Position numbers and translations under genes: made by a program
NCBI RefSeq assembly: GCF_902703175.1
Contig: NZ_CACRYJ010000048.1
Location: 41,787-105,786 of the forward strand
Direction: 5' to 3'
Length of the DNA stretch: 64,000 nt
From: Occultella aeris
Lineage (GTDB): Bacteria; Actinomycetota; Actinomycetes; Actinomycetales; Beutenbergiaceae
Notes under the pieces: model-generated
The model's input: the letters and a program-made list of their open reading frames with translations, nothing else
Told to the model about the DNA's origin: nothing
Database searches by the model: none
Part shown: positions 45,535 through 53,931 of the stretch, piece by piece
How positions within the stretch are numbered: position 1 is the stretch's first letter
How the letters are laid out: each line of letters starts with the position of its first letter

Positions 45535-46518
45535 ATGACCACCTCGGACGACTCGCCCCTGTACCCACCGATCGACCCCTACACGAGCGGCATGCTCGCC
45601 GTCGGCGACGGGCACGAGATCTACTGGGAGGTCTCCGGCAATCCCGACGGGCAGCCCGTGGTGTTCCTGCACGGTGGTCCGGGCGGGGCCACGAACCCCG
45701 ACCAGCGCCGGTTCTTCGACCCGGACGGCTACCGGATCATCCTGTTCGACCAACGCGGCTGTGGCCGCTCCACGCCGCACGCCGCCTCCCCCGGTGCCGA
45801 CATGAGCGCGAACACCACCTGGCACCTGGTTGCTGACATCGAGGCGCTGCGCACGCACCTGGACGTCGAGTCCTGGCACGTGTTCGGCGGGTCCTGGGGC
45901 TCGACCCTCGCCCTCGCCTACTCGCAGAAGCACGCCGAGCGGGTCCGCTCACTCGTGCTGCGCGGCATCTTCACGCTGCGCAAGGCCGAGCTGGACTGGT
46001 TCTACGAGGGCGGCGCGAGCGCGCTGTTTCCGGACTGGTTCGAGCGGTACGTCGCGCCGGTTCCGCCGCAGGAACGGGGCGACTGCATGGGCGCGTTCCA
46101 CCGCCTGCTGCACGACCCGGACCCGAGCGTGCACGGCCCGGCCGCCGTCGCCTGGTCCACGTGGGAGGCCGCGACCACGTCCCTGCTCATCGACGACGAC
46201 TCGATCACGAAGTTCTCCCAGCCGGAGTTCGCGCTCGCGTTCGCGCGGATCGAGAACCACTACTTCGTGAACAGGGGCTGGTTCGCCGAGGGCCAGCTCA
46301 TCGAAGGCGCCGGCGCCCTGGCGGACATCCCCGGCGTGATCGTCCAGGGCCGCTACGACGCGTGCACCCCGGCCGCGACCGCCTGGGACCTGCACCGGGC
46401 CTGGCCCCAGGCCGAGTTCGTCATGGTGCCGGACGCCGGGCACGCCTCCACCGAACCCGGCATCGCCCGCGCCCTTGTCGCCGCCACGGACAAGATGGCG
46501 GCCATGCCGCCGCGGTGA
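45535..46518 (+). CDS. pip: Prolyl iminopeptidase
   Basis: A 327-residue alpha/beta hydrolase that removes N-terminal Pro. The ATG at 45535 (MTTSDDSPLYPPIDPYTSG) is favoured over a longer frame. HGGPGGATNPDQRRFFDP forms the oxyanion loop, FDQRGCGRSTPHA is the family signature, GGSWGSTLALAY holds the Ser nucleophile (about S120), and the Asp (GRYDACTP) and His (PDAGHAS) complete the triad. GENxxFVNxG-like IENHYFVNRGWF is typical of Pip. Confidence 0.95.
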   Translation: MTTSDDSPLYPPIDPYTSGMLAVGDGHEIYWEVSGNPDGQPVVFLHGGPGGATNPDQRRFFDPDGYRIILFDQRGCGRSTPHAASPGADMSANTTWHLVADIEALRTHLDVESWHVFGGSWGSTLALAYSQKHAERVRSLVLRGIFTLRKAELDWFYEGGASALFPDWFERYVAPVPPQERGDCMGAFHRLLHDPDPSVHGPAAVAWSTWEAATTSLLIDDDSITKFSQPEFALAFARIENHYFVNRGWFAEGQLIEGAGALADIPGVIVQGRYDACTPAATAWDLHRAWPQAEFVMVPDAGHASTEPGIARALVAATDKMAAMPPR

Positions 46519-46576
46519 GCTCCCCGTGCGGCGAATCGGACGCCGTCTTCGGCCGTACCTGCCGCGTCATGAGGAA

Positions 46577-46624
46577 CCTCCGCCTGAGTCAGTGCGGAAC
46601 TTCCCTCCTTCCTCAGGCGGGAGG
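46577..46624. terminator. Bidirectional terminator between pip and the HNH gene
   Basis: CCTCCGCCTGAG (46577-46588) pairs with 46612-46624 with one bulged G, followed by GTCTTTCT on the plus strand. It serves the convergent pip and HNH genes. Confidence 0.72.
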
Positions 46625-46649
46625 GTCTTTCTCGCCGCAGTGGCCGCGG

Positions 46650-47081
46650 TCAGATCCAGTCGGGCTCATACGGCAGGAACTGCAGCCGCATGTCGCAGTC
46701 GCGCAGCGACATGTCCGCCTTGGCCTGGTTGCACGGGCGGCAGGCCGCGACCAGGTTCAGCCAGGAGGACCGGCCGCCACGGGCGCGCGGCACCACGTGG
46801 TCGACCGTCGTGGCCGAGCGGCCGCAGTAGGCACACGTGTACCTGTCGCGGCGCAGCACACCCGCCTTGGAGAACACCGGGCGCCTGCCCTCCAACTGGT
46901 GGACCATCGAGACGGCCCGGGTCAGACGCAGCACGCGGGGCACCACGTACGGGCCGAAGGTGGAGCCGTCCTCGACCTCCACGATCTCCACGACGTTGCG
47001 GCGCAGCAGCGCGATCGCCTTGCGCAGGGGCACGATGTGCAGGACCTGGTCATCGGGCGGGTTCAGCACCGCGATCGCCAT
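46650..47081 (-). CDS. HNH endonuclease
   Basis: A 143-residue nuclease. The ATG at 47079-47081 (MAIAVLNPPDDQV) is preferred, with GAGGAG about 10 nt ahead; GTGs at 47087 and 47090 are also possible. The C-terminal HNH domain has zinc Cys pairs (CAYCGR and CRPCNQ) and the catalytic TVDHVVPRARGG. The N-terminal 70 residues (LRKAIALLRRNVVEIVEVED) form a helical region seen in phage-related and stand-alone HNH proteins of actinobacteria. Its role is unknown. Confidence 0.88.
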   Translation of the reverse strand: MAIAVLNPPDDQVLHIVPLRKAIALLRRNVVEIVEVEDGSTFGPYVVPRVLRLTRAVSMVHQLEGRRPVFSKAGVLRRDRYTCAYCGRSATTVDHVVPRARGGRSSWLNLVAACRPCNQAKADMSLRDCDMRLQFLPYEPDWI

Positions 47082-47099
47082 GGTCACCACTCTCCTCGT

Positions 47100-47138
47100 C
47101 TGGTCCCCGGGACGTTCCTACGCCACACCGGGGACCAG
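47100..47138 (-). terminator. Hairpin between GH76 and HNH genes
   Basis: CTGGTCCCCGG (47100-47110) pairs perfectly with 47128-47138, an 11-bp stem with a 17-nt loop. It follows the GH76 stop on the minus strand and probably ends or weakens read-through into the HNH gene. Confidence 0.6.
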
Positions 47139-47165
47139 ATCAAGGACTTTCTGCCAGGACGCGGC

Positions 47166-48344
47166 TCAGTACAGGATCTCCAGGTGCCCGCGGGGCCAGG
47201 CGAGCGTGGCGTAGATCTGCACCATGGCCGCCTGGTCGAGCAGCTCCGTGGACGTGCCGTCGACCGGGAACAGGCCGGTCTCGGGATCGCGGACCCGCTC
47301 CCACTGGTGGTCCGCGTACTCCTCCATCGCGCTGCGGTAGCGATGGCCGCCGGTGGTGGACTCCAACAGCAACAGGTTCTTGAAGTAGATCGAGTTGAAG
47401 AAGATCTCGTGCTCGTTCAGCCGGTCTTCCTCCACGAAGTACGTGTACGAGGCAGCCGCGATCGATTCGGCCCTGGCCAGATACTGCTCGTCCCCGGTGG
47501 CCTCGTACAGCAGCGTGTAGGTGCCGATCGGCACGCCCTGGTTATAGGAGAAGTGCCGCTCGTCGATGCTGCCGTCCAACTTGATGTTGTCCCAGTACAG
47601 ACCGTTCGGGGCGAGCAGGTGCTCGTCGGTCCACTCCACGAACCGCAATGCCCAGTCCAGATAGTCCTGCTCTCCGGTGATCATGTACAGGCGCACCCCG
47701 AGCTGCGCGCCGGGCATCGTGGAGACCGTGTTGCGGTCCGTGCTCCACGGCGCCTGCGTCCAGAAGACCCCACCCGGTGCTGCGTGCGAGGGGTCGGTGT
47801 CCCAGCCGGAGACCACGAGATCGAAGATCTGCGCCGCCCGGTCGAGGGCAGACCGGTCCCCGGTGGCCAGGTACTCCTGCACCTTGGCCAGTGCAACCCA
47901 CTCGTTGTCGTCGTAGAACATGTCGCCGCCGTCGCCGAACGGCGTGCGCGGGTAGGAGTCGTAGCCTGGCAGGCCGGTGGTGCCGCCGTCGGCGTTCCAG
48001 TACCGCTCCTGGCCGACGGCCCGATCGGCGAGGTCGTCAGCGAATCCGTTGCCCAGCCGGCCGGGGATACCGATGAGATCCAGGGTGGCGATGTGCGCCT
48101 GCGAGAACGGCCACTCGAAGGAGTAGGCCCGGTCATCACTCCCGAGCGGGTACCGCTCGAGATAGAGGTTCGAGCCGTCATCGGCGTACAGGTACTCCTG
48201 CATCGCCTCGTAGCTGGCGATGGCTCGGTCCACCTGGGCCCGGTGAGATTGTCGTGCCGGCTCCGCGCCGGCCGATGCGGACAGCGCCAGGCTGCCGACC
48301 AGCACGGCGGCGGCGGTACCTCCGATGGTTCTCCTCAGCGTCAT
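47166..48344 (-). CDS. Secreted GH76 (alpha-1,6-mannanase-like) hydrolase
   Basis: A 392-residue secreted protein. The ATG at 48342-48344 gives a signal peptide (TAAAVLVGSLALSASAGA). The mature part is an (alpha/alpha)6 barrel of GH76 type: GDMFYDDNEWVALAKVQEYL with the catalytic Asp-Asp pair (about D145-D146), RNTVSTMPGAQLGVRLYMIT, WTDEHLLAPNGLYWDNIK and FSYNQGVPIGTYTLLYEATG. Family members cut alpha-1,6-mannan of fungi or of actinobacterial lipomannan. It is secreted, so extracellular glycan is likely. No transporter is adjacent. Confidence 0.9.
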   Translation of the reverse strand: MTLRRTIGGTAAAVLVGSLALSASAGAEPARQSHRAQVDRAIASYEAMQEYLYADDGSNLYLERYPLGSDDRAYSFEWPFSQAHIATLDLIGIPGRLGNGFADDLADRAVGQERYWNADGGTTGLPGYDSYPRTPFGDGGDMFYDDNEWVALAKVQEYLATGDRSALDRAAQIFDLVVSGWDTDPSHAAPGGVFWTQAPWSTDRNTVSTMPGAQLGVRLYMITGEQDYLDWALRFVEWTDEHLLAPNGLYWDNIKLDGSIDERHFSYNQGVPIGTYTLLYEATGDEQYLARAESIAAASYTYFVEEDRLNEHEIFFNSIYFKNLLLLESTTGGHRYRSAMEEYADHQWERVRDPETGLFPVDGTSTELLDQAAMVQIYATLAWPRGHLEILY

Positions 48345-48600
48345 TGCTCCTACTTCCCCGTCGGCGTCAGCACCGACCTCGTCATCGTCGACCTTCAGGC
48401 GGGTCCGATCGTCGCACAATATGCTGAATATGACCATGGTTGAGATCGAGTGCCTGGGACTGCCGTTCGGCCCCACTCTGGGTATATCAAGCCTCTAGCT
48501 CGGGCTAGTGTCGCTGGGCAACGGCGTCACCGGACGCACCCGGGCCCGCGCTCGAGGGGCCGCAGGGGTGGTCGGACGGGAAGCATCCGCGGCGACGAGA

Positions 48601-48632
48601 ACGGGGCCGGATCTTGTAAGATCCGGCCCCGT
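48601..48632 (-). terminator. Terminator of tRNA-Lys
   Basis: A 15-bp perfect inverted repeat (48601-48615 with 48618-48632) starts 5 nt after the 3' end of the tRNA on the minus strand. The loop is short, so the top pairs probably open to TTGTAA. Confidence 0.75.
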
Positions 48633-48637
48633 GGCGG

Positions 48638-48710
48638 TACACCCCCTGGGACTCGAACCCAGAACCCAGTGATTAAGAGTCACTTGCTCTGCCAATTGAG
48701 CTAGAGGTGC
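48638..48710 (-). tRNA. tRNA-Lys (CTT)
   Basis: A 73-nt cloverleaf on the minus strand: acceptor GCACCTC/GGGGTGT (with one G-U pair at 1-72), anticodon arm AGTGA-CTCTTAA-TCACT (anticodon CTT) and T arm CTGGG-TTCGAGT-CCCAG. CCA is not encoded. Confidence 0.95.
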
Positions 48711-48810
48711 TTGCGGTGGACGATATTACCAGCCCTGGTGCGCCTGGGGCCAACCGGCCAGGGGACGCCTAACCTGTCCGGGACGGCACCCGACACGGAG
48801 GTTCACAACC

Positions 48811-49287
48811 ATGGCACGACTCACCGCCGGCGAGACTGCACCCGACTTCACCCTGCCCACCGCGGACGGCGGCTCGCTCAGCCTCGCCGAGCTCCTCCCG
48901 ACCGCCGAGAACGGCGTGATCGTCTACTTCTACCCAGCTGCGGGGACCCCCGGGTGCACCAAGGAAGCGTGCGATTTCCGCGACTCGCTGGCCTCCCTGC
49001 AGGGCGCCGGATACGCCGTCGTCGGCGTCTCCCCCGACCCCGTGAACAAGCTCGCAAGCTTCGTCGAGGCCGAGGCCCTGACGTTCCCGCTGGTCAGTGA
49101 CGTTGAACACACCACGCTCGAGGCGTACGGCGCATGGGGCGAGAAGAAGAACTACGGACGCACCTACACCGGCGTGATCCGCTCGACGGTGGTGGTCGCC
49201 ACGGACGGAACCGTGGCCCTCGCCCAGTACAACGTGAAGGCGACCGGGCACGTGGCGAAGCTGCGCCGCGACCTGAAGATCGACTGA
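48811..49287 (+). CDS. bcp: Thioredoxin-dependent thiol peroxidase (peroxiredoxin)
   Basis: A 158-residue atypical 2-Cys peroxiredoxin of the BCP/PrxQ type that reduces peroxides. The ATG at 48811 follows CGGAGG. The active site is YPAAGTPGCTKEACDFRD, with peroxidatic C49 and resolving C54 five residues on. GRTYTGVIRSTVVVATDGTV is the C-terminal family stretch. A TAACCT box at 48770-48775 is a likely -10. It is a single-gene unit. Confidence 0.95.
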   Translation: MARLTAGETAPDFTLPTADGGSLSLAELLPTAENGVIVYFYPAAGTPGCTKEACDFRDSLASLQGAGYAVVGVSPDPVNKLASFVEAEALTFPLVSDVEHTTLEAYGAWGEKKNYGRTYTGVIRSTVVVATDGTVALAQYNVKATGHVAKLRRDLKID

Positions 49288-49317
49288 GCCTCGCCTGGTG
49301 ACGGCGCCCCGCAGCCG

Positions 49318-50004
49318 TCAGTGGCGCCCGGCCCAGTCCCGAACGGCACCGTAGAGCTCGACGAACGTTGTCGCCGTCCGAGAACTTCGTCCTCGGTGCA
49401 GGTCGAACCGGTCGATGTGGAAGGCCGTGCACCCGAGGGCCAGGGCGGGTCCGACGTCGTTCGCCCATACATCGCCGATGCTCAGCAGCCGGTCCGGTCG
49501 GCACTCCAGGTCCGCCTCGGTCAGCAGCCCGCCGAGCAGGTCAAGCATCGTCGCCGGCTTGCCGGCGTCGGTGATCACCGCGTCCAGCCGGTCGGAGAGC
49601 CCCACCGCGTCGAGCCACCCGAACACGCCGGTGCCTGGGGCGTTGGTCAGCAGCACGGTCTGCACGCCCGCGCCTCGAACGTCGTCCAGGAGTTCGCCCA
49701 GGCCTGGCGGCGGGCCCACCTCGCCCTCGCCCGCGTCGAGCCGCTCCCGGGATGCCAGGTACGCGGGCGACATCGACGCACGGTCGAGGCCTGCGGCGAA
49801 CCCCAGCGCGTGCACGGCTTGGTAGCCGTCCTGGGCGTCACCGGGCCGTGAGCGCCCGGCGAGGAAGTCCTCCGCGCCGGTAAGGACCCGCTCCCGCCAC
49901 GGAGCCGACACCCGCCGTGACACCTCCTGCGCGTACAACCGCACCGGATCGTCGCCGAGGCAGACCGTGCCGTCGAAGTCCAGCACGAGGGTGGGAGTGG
50001 GCAC
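49318..50004 (-). CDS. HAD-superfamily hydrolase
   Basis: A 228-residue HAD phosphatase. Motif I is LVLDFDGTVCLGDD with nucleophile and acid Asp; motif II is TVLLTNAPGTGVFGWL; motif III is TDAGKPATMLDL with Lys; motif IV is LSIGDVWANDVGPALALGCT. The cap is helical (subclass I). The GTG at 50002-50004 (MPTPTL) is the start. The substrate is unknown. It is leftward, convergent with bcp. Confidence 0.9.
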   Translation of the reverse strand: MPTPTLVLDFDGTVCLGDDPVRLYAQEVSRRVSAPWRERVLTGAEDFLAGRSRPGDAQDGYQAVHALGFAAGLDRASMSPAYLASRERLDAGEGEVGPPPGLGELLDDVRGAGVQTVLLTNAPGTGVFGWLDAVGLSDRLDAVITDAGKPATMLDLLGGLLTEADLECRPDRLLSIGDVWANDVGPALALGCTAFHIDRFDLHRGRSSRTATTFVELYGAVRDWAGRH

Positions 50005-50048
50005 GTCGATTCCTCCGTCAGGTCGGTCGGCACATAGGCTAGGGGTGA

Positions 50049-50130
50049 GCGCGAGTGGCGTAATTGGCAGCCGCGCAGGATTTAGGTTCCTGTGCCTTCG
50101 GGCGTGTGGGTTCGAGTCCCATCTCGCGCA
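50049..50130 (+). tRNA. tRNA-Leu (TAG)
   Basis: An 82-nt class II tRNA: acceptor GCGCGAG/CTCGCGC, anticodon arm CAGGA-TTTAGGT-TCCTG (anticodon TAG), a long variable arm (TGCCTTCGGGCG) and T arm TGTGGG-TTCGAGT. CCA is not encoded. It reads CTA, a rare codon here. Confidence 0.95.
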
Positions 50131-50148
50131 CCGGTGGATGCACCATCG

Positions 50149-50835
50149 TCAGGCGGGCGGCGCGACAGCCGCCCGCTTGGGCTTGGCGCGGGCCTTGAGT
50201 TCGGTCGCCTGCTGCGCCTTGGTGGCCGCGAAGGAGCAGATCGGGCAGGTCGCGAACACGTGTCGCTGCGCGGGGCAGTATTCGCGGCCGAAGTAGATGA
50301 TCTGCAGATGCCGACGGTTCCAGGTCTCGCGCGGGAACGCCTTCTTGAGGTCGGTCTCGACGCGCTCGACCGTGGTGCCCCGGGATAGTCCCCACCGCCG
50401 GGCGAGCCGGAAGATGTGGGTGTCGATCGGGAACGCGGGCACGCCGAACGCCTGCGCCATCACCACGCTCGCGGTCTTGTGCCCGACCCCGGCGAGGCCC
50501 TCGAGGAAGTCCCACTCGGGCACCAGTTCGCCGCCGGCATCGACGATCTGACCGGCCGCCGTCCAGAGGTTGCGGGCCTTGGTCGGCGCGAGCCCGACCT
50601 CCCGGATCAGTTCGAGGATCCGCTCCGGCCCCAGCGCGAACATCTGCGCGGGCGTTGACGCCTCGGCGAACAGGGCAGGCGTGATCTCGTTGACCTTCTT
50701 GTCCGTGGTCTGCGCCGAGAGTGCGACGGCGACCAGGAGCGTGTACGGGTTGACGTGATCAAGCGGGATCGGGGGCTCGGGGTAGAGCCCGTCGAGAATC
50801 TCGCCGATACGTGCCACCTTCTCGTCGCGTCGCAT
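50149..50835 (-). CDS. nth: Endonuclease III-type DNA glycosylase (unusual Cys set)
   Basis: A 228-residue base-excision glycosylase/AP lyase. The helix-hairpin-helix is LEGLAGVGHKTASVVMAQAF with the catalytic Lys, and the catalytic Asp is in FPIDTHIFRLARRW. The [4Fe-4S] motif C-X6-C-X2-C-X5-C is not complete: REYCPAQRHVFATCPICSFA gives only C-X9-C-X2-C, with no fourth Cys in the remaining 24 residues. The cluster may be absent or use another ligand. The ATG at 50833-50835 is leaderless after TAGCGT. Confidence 0.92.
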   Translation of the reverse strand: MRRDEKVARIGEILDGLYPEPPIPLDHVNPYTLLVAVALSAQTTDKKVNEITPALFAEASTPAQMFALGPERILELIREVGLAPTKARNLWTAAGQIVDAGGELVPEWDFLEGLAGVGHKTASVVMAQAFGVPAFPIDTHIFRLARRWGLSRGTTVERVETDLKKAFPRETWNRRHLQIIYFGREYCPAQRHVFATCPICSFAATKAQQATELKARAKPKRAAVAPPA

Positions 50836-50841
50836 GCGCCC

Positions 50842-50847
50842 ACGCTA
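50842..50847 (-). promoter_or_regulatory. -10 box of a leaderless promoter for nth
   Basis: On the minus strand TAGCGT ends 6 nt before the ATG at 50835. Confidence 0.55.
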
Positions 50848-50882
50848 GCCGCAGCCGCCGACATCCGGCCGCACCGGTCCCG

Positions 50883-52136
50883 TCAGCGCTCGACCGGAAC
50901 CGACGACGCGACGGCCACCGTGTGCTCGGCCGGCATCCGCACGGCCGAGGGCCTCGGCACGAGCTCGCTCTGAAGCACCAGGGCGGCAGCTCCGATCGCC
51001 GCCGCCTCATGCGCGCTCGAGGAGAGGCGGACCCGCAGCGCGTGGCTGCCGCGAGCGAAGAAGGTCCGCTGGAGGTGGTCCTCGATCACCGGCAGGTAGA
51101 GGGATCCCGCCACGGCGAAGGCCGGACCGGTGAGCACGATGTGGTCGAGGTCCATCACGGTGGCGAGCGTCTGGGCAGCAACCGCCAGGTACCGAGCGGA
51201 GAACGTCAGCAGCGAGGATGCCACGGCGTCGCCGCGCAGCGCGGCGCGGGCGAGGGTGCCGAAGTCCTCGGTCGCCGGCCGGCCGGCCGGCCCGAGGTCG
51301 ACCCCGCGCGCCCGTGCGGCTGCCACGACCGCGGCGGGGCCGGCGACCGCCTCGACGCACCCGCGGGAACCGCACCAGCACTCCGGTCCGGTGAGATCGA
51401 CGCACACGTGCCCGATCTCGCCGGCATTCGAGCTGGAACCGCGGTACACGGAGCCGTCGACGAGCACGCCCGCGCCGACCCCGGCGGCCATGTAGAGGGC
51501 GCCGAACGACGCCGTCGACTCGATCCCACCCGACCAGTACTCACCCACCGCGGCTGCGGTGGCGTCGTTGTCCAGCAGCACCGGCATCCCGAGCGCCGAC
51601 TCCAGCGCGTCCACGAGTGCGAACCCGGCAAGCCTCGCGGGCTCGGGTGTCGTCGTCCAGGCCGCCGCCGGGTGGGACAACGGCCCAGGGCCCACGACCC
51701 CGACGCCGAGTACCCGGTCCCGTTCCACGTCGACGCGGTGCATCATGTCGTCGACCTCACGTGCGACACGGCTCACGATCTCTTCGGCGGCATCGCCGCC
51801 GGTGCCGGCAGTCCGCCACCTCGTCACCACACCGCCACCCAGGTTCGCGATCACGTAGGTGATACCGGCGATGTCCAGGTGCACCCCCACTGCGAACCGG
51901 GCGAGCGGCTCCAGCCGCAGCAGTGTCCGCGGCTTCCCACCGGTGGACTCGGCGCGACCGACCTCGACGATCAAGCCCTCGTCGATCAGGCGTCGGACCA
52001 CGGTCGACACGGTCGCGCCGGTCAGCCCGGTGGCGCGGGTCAGCTCGACCCGGCTGATGGTGCCTGCGGCTCGCACGACGTCGAGGATCGCCGATCGGCT
52101 GCGCGTCTGCTGCGCACCGCCACTGTCCGTGCTCAT
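50883..52136 (-). CDS. ROK-family transcriptional regulator
   Basis: A 417-residue NagC/XylR-type ROK protein. The winged HTH is residues about 14-70 (GTISRVELTRATGLTGATVS). The ROK sugar-binding domain follows, with GVGVVGPGPLSH, the zinc site CWCGSRGCVEAVAG (HxnCxCGxxGCxE type) and GIESTASFGALYMAAGVGAGV (cited in part: GVGAGVLVDG). It is 74 nt after the peptide-type ABC operon in the same direction and likely regulates it and the beta-mannosidase; that link is inference. Confidence 0.92.
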   Translation of the reverse strand: MSTDSGGAQQTRSRSAILDVVRAAGTISRVELTRATGLTGATVSTVVRRLIDEGLIVEVGRAESTGGKPRTLLRLEPLARFAVGVHLDIAGITYVIANLGGGVVTRWRTAGTGGDAAEEIVSRVAREVDDMMHRVDVERDRVLGVGVVGPGPLSHPAAAWTTTPEPARLAGFALVDALESALGMPVLLDNDATAAAVGEYWSGGIESTASFGALYMAAGVGAGVLVDGSVYRGSSSNAGEIGHVCVDLTGPECWCGSRGCVEAVAGPAAVVAAARARGVDLGPAGRPATEDFGTLARAALRGDAVASSLLTFSARYLAVAAQTLATVMDLDHIVLTGPAFAVAGSLYLPVIEDHLQRTFFARGSHALRVRLSSSAHEAAAIGAAALVLQSELVPRPSAVRMPAEHTVAVASSVPVER

Positions 52137-52210
52137 CGTGCGACTCCTCTCCTCCGTCTACACCCAGTCTCCCCCGTCCCCGGCCGGGTCGACGGCGCAA
52201 CGTACAGACG

Positions 52211-53020
52211 TCATGGGCCAGCCAGCTCCCGGAGCCGCCGCTCGGGATCGGGAGCCGCCGCACGGAGCAACTTGGTGTACTCGTGCTGCGGATCGAGGAT
52301 GACGTCATCGGCCGGGCCGCGCTCGACCACGCTGCCTCGGTACATCACCAGGATCTCGTCCGAGAAATGTCGCGCGGTCGCGAGATCGTGCGTGATGTAG
52401 AGGACACCGAGTTGCTCCTCGCGCTGTAGTTCCGACAGCAGGTTGAGTACCCCGAGCCGGATCGACACGTCGAGCATCGAGACGGGCTCGTCCGCGATGA
52501 GGATACCCGGCGCCGGTGCGAGCGCTCGCGCGATCGCAACACGCTGCCGCTGCCCGCCGGACAACTCGTGCGGGCGCCGTTGCGCGAACTCCTCGACCGG
52601 GTCGAGCCGGACCCGTGCCAGCAGTTCGTGGACGCGGTCGAGGACCGCGGTGCGGCCGAGCCCGGGATGATGGAGCGTGACCGGCCGGGCGAGGTGGTGC
52701 GCGACCGTGTGGTACGGGTTCAGCGACGCGAACGGATCCTGGAACACCATCTGCACGGCACCCCGGTAGGCGCGTCCGGCGGTACCTCGCTCGGGCAGGT
52801 TCTTCCCGTCCAGGAGAATCCGACCGGAGGTCGGGCGCTCGAGCCGCAGCAACAGTTTCGCGACCGTCGACTTTCCGGATCCCGACTGACCGACCAGTGC
52901 CGTCGTCCGTCCGGGCTCCAGGGTGAAGCTCACGTCATCGACGGCGCGCAGGGTCGAGTGCCGCAAGCCGCTCCGCAGCCGGTACTCCTTGACGACCTCA
53001 CGTAGCTCCAGCGTGGTCAC
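52211..53020 (-). CDS. Oligopeptide/oligosaccharide-type ABC importer ATPase (DppF-like)
   Basis: A 269-residue ATPase of the Dpp/Opp type. Walker A is ALVGQSGSGKSTVAKLLL, the Q-loop QMVFQDPFASLNPYHTV, the signature ELSGGQRQRVAIARAL and Walker B ILIADEPVSMLDVSIRLG. The GTG at 53018-53020 overlaps the partner ATPase stop (GTGA). The C-terminal oligopeptide domain is short (about 25 residues). It is the last gene of a five-gene importer. Confidence 0.94.
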   Translation of the reverse strand: MTTLELREVVKEYRLRSGLRHSTLRAVDDVSFTLEPGRTTALVGQSGSGKSTVAKLLLRLERPTSGRILLDGKNLPERGTAGRAYRGAVQMVFQDPFASLNPYHTVAHHLARPVTLHHPGLGRTAVLDRVHELLARVRLDPVEEFAQRRPHELSGGQRQRVAIARALAPAPGILIADEPVSMLDVSIRLGVLNLLSELQREEQLGVLYITHDLATARHFSDEILVMYRGSVVERGPADDVILDPQHEYTKLLRAAAPDPERRLRELAGP

Positions 53021-53931
53021 CGGGCCACCTCCAGGTTCTCCCGTGGGCCCGCTCCGGCACCGGTCCGGATGAAGTCGCCGCGCGCGCCGGTGAGGCTGGG
53101 GAACGAGCGGAGCAGCGCCTGGGTGTACTCGTGCTGCGGATCGGTGTAGAGGGTGCGCGCGTCCGCGATCTCGACGATGCGGCCCTCCCGCATGACGGCG
53201 ATCCGATCGCTGATCTCGAGCAGCAGTGGCAGATCGTGGGTGATGAACACGACGGCGAAACCGAGCTCCTCGCGCAGCCGCGTCAGTTCCTGCAGGATCT
53301 CCCGCTGCACGACGACGTCGAGCGCCGTCGTCGGCTCGTCCATCAGCAGCACCTGCGGGTCGAGCGCGAGCGCCATCGCGATCATGACGCGCTGGCGCAT
53401 CCCGCCGGAGAGCTCGTGGGGGTAGGACGACAGCCGGTCCGGGTCGACGCCAACCCGCTCCAGCAGTTCCGCGCTGCGCCGTCTGCGCGTGCGGCGGTCG
53501 AGGTCTGGCCGGTGAGTGGTGAACACGTCCTCGAGCTGGTCACGGATCCGGATCACCGGGTTGAGCGAGTTCATTGCGCCCTGGAACACCATCGCGACCT
53601 TGTCCCAGCGGAATGCCCGCAGGTCCTCGCCGTGCAGGTTGCCGAGATCGATGGCGTGCCCCTCGCGTGAGTGGAACAGCACCCGTCCGCCGACGATCGC
53701 GGCGGGCGGCTTGAGGAGCCGGGTGACGGCGTAGGCCAGCGTGCTCTTGCCACAGCCGCTCTCCCCCGCCAACCCGAGCACCTCGCCCCGGTGCAGGCTG
53801 AGCGACACCTCTCGTACGGCATGCACGGGCTCCGCCACGAGATAGTCGACACTCACCGCATCGATCTCCAGGACGATGGGGCGGTAGCCGCGCTCCGACG
53901 CGCTCTCCCCCGCCGACGGCGTCTGGCTCAC
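53017..53931 (-). CDS. Oligopeptide/oligosaccharide-type ABC importer ATPase (DppD-like)
   Basis: A 304-residue ATPase. The GTG at 53929-53931 (MSQTPSAGESASERG) overlaps the permease stop (GTGA). Walker A is GLAGESGCGKSTLAYAVTRL, the Q-loop MVFQGAMNSLNPVIRI, the signature HELSGGMRQRVMIAMALALD and Walker B VLLMDEPTTALDVVVQREI. Together with the DppF-like partner it powers the two permeases. Confidence 0.94.
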   Translation of the reverse strand: MSQTPSAGESASERGYRPIVLEIDAVSVDYLVAEPVHAVREVSLSLHRGEVLGLAGESGCGKSTLAYAVTRLLKPPAAIVGGRVLFHSREGHAIDLGNLHGEDLRAFRWDKVAMVFQGAMNSLNPVIRIRDQLEDVFTTHRPDLDRRTRRRRSAELLERVGVDPDRLSSYPHELSGGMRQRVMIAMALALDPQVLLMDEPTTALDVVVQREILQELTRLREELGFAVVFITHDLPLLLEISDRIAVMREGRIVEIADARTLYTDPQHEYTQALLRSFPSLTGARGDFIRTGAGAGPRENLEVAR

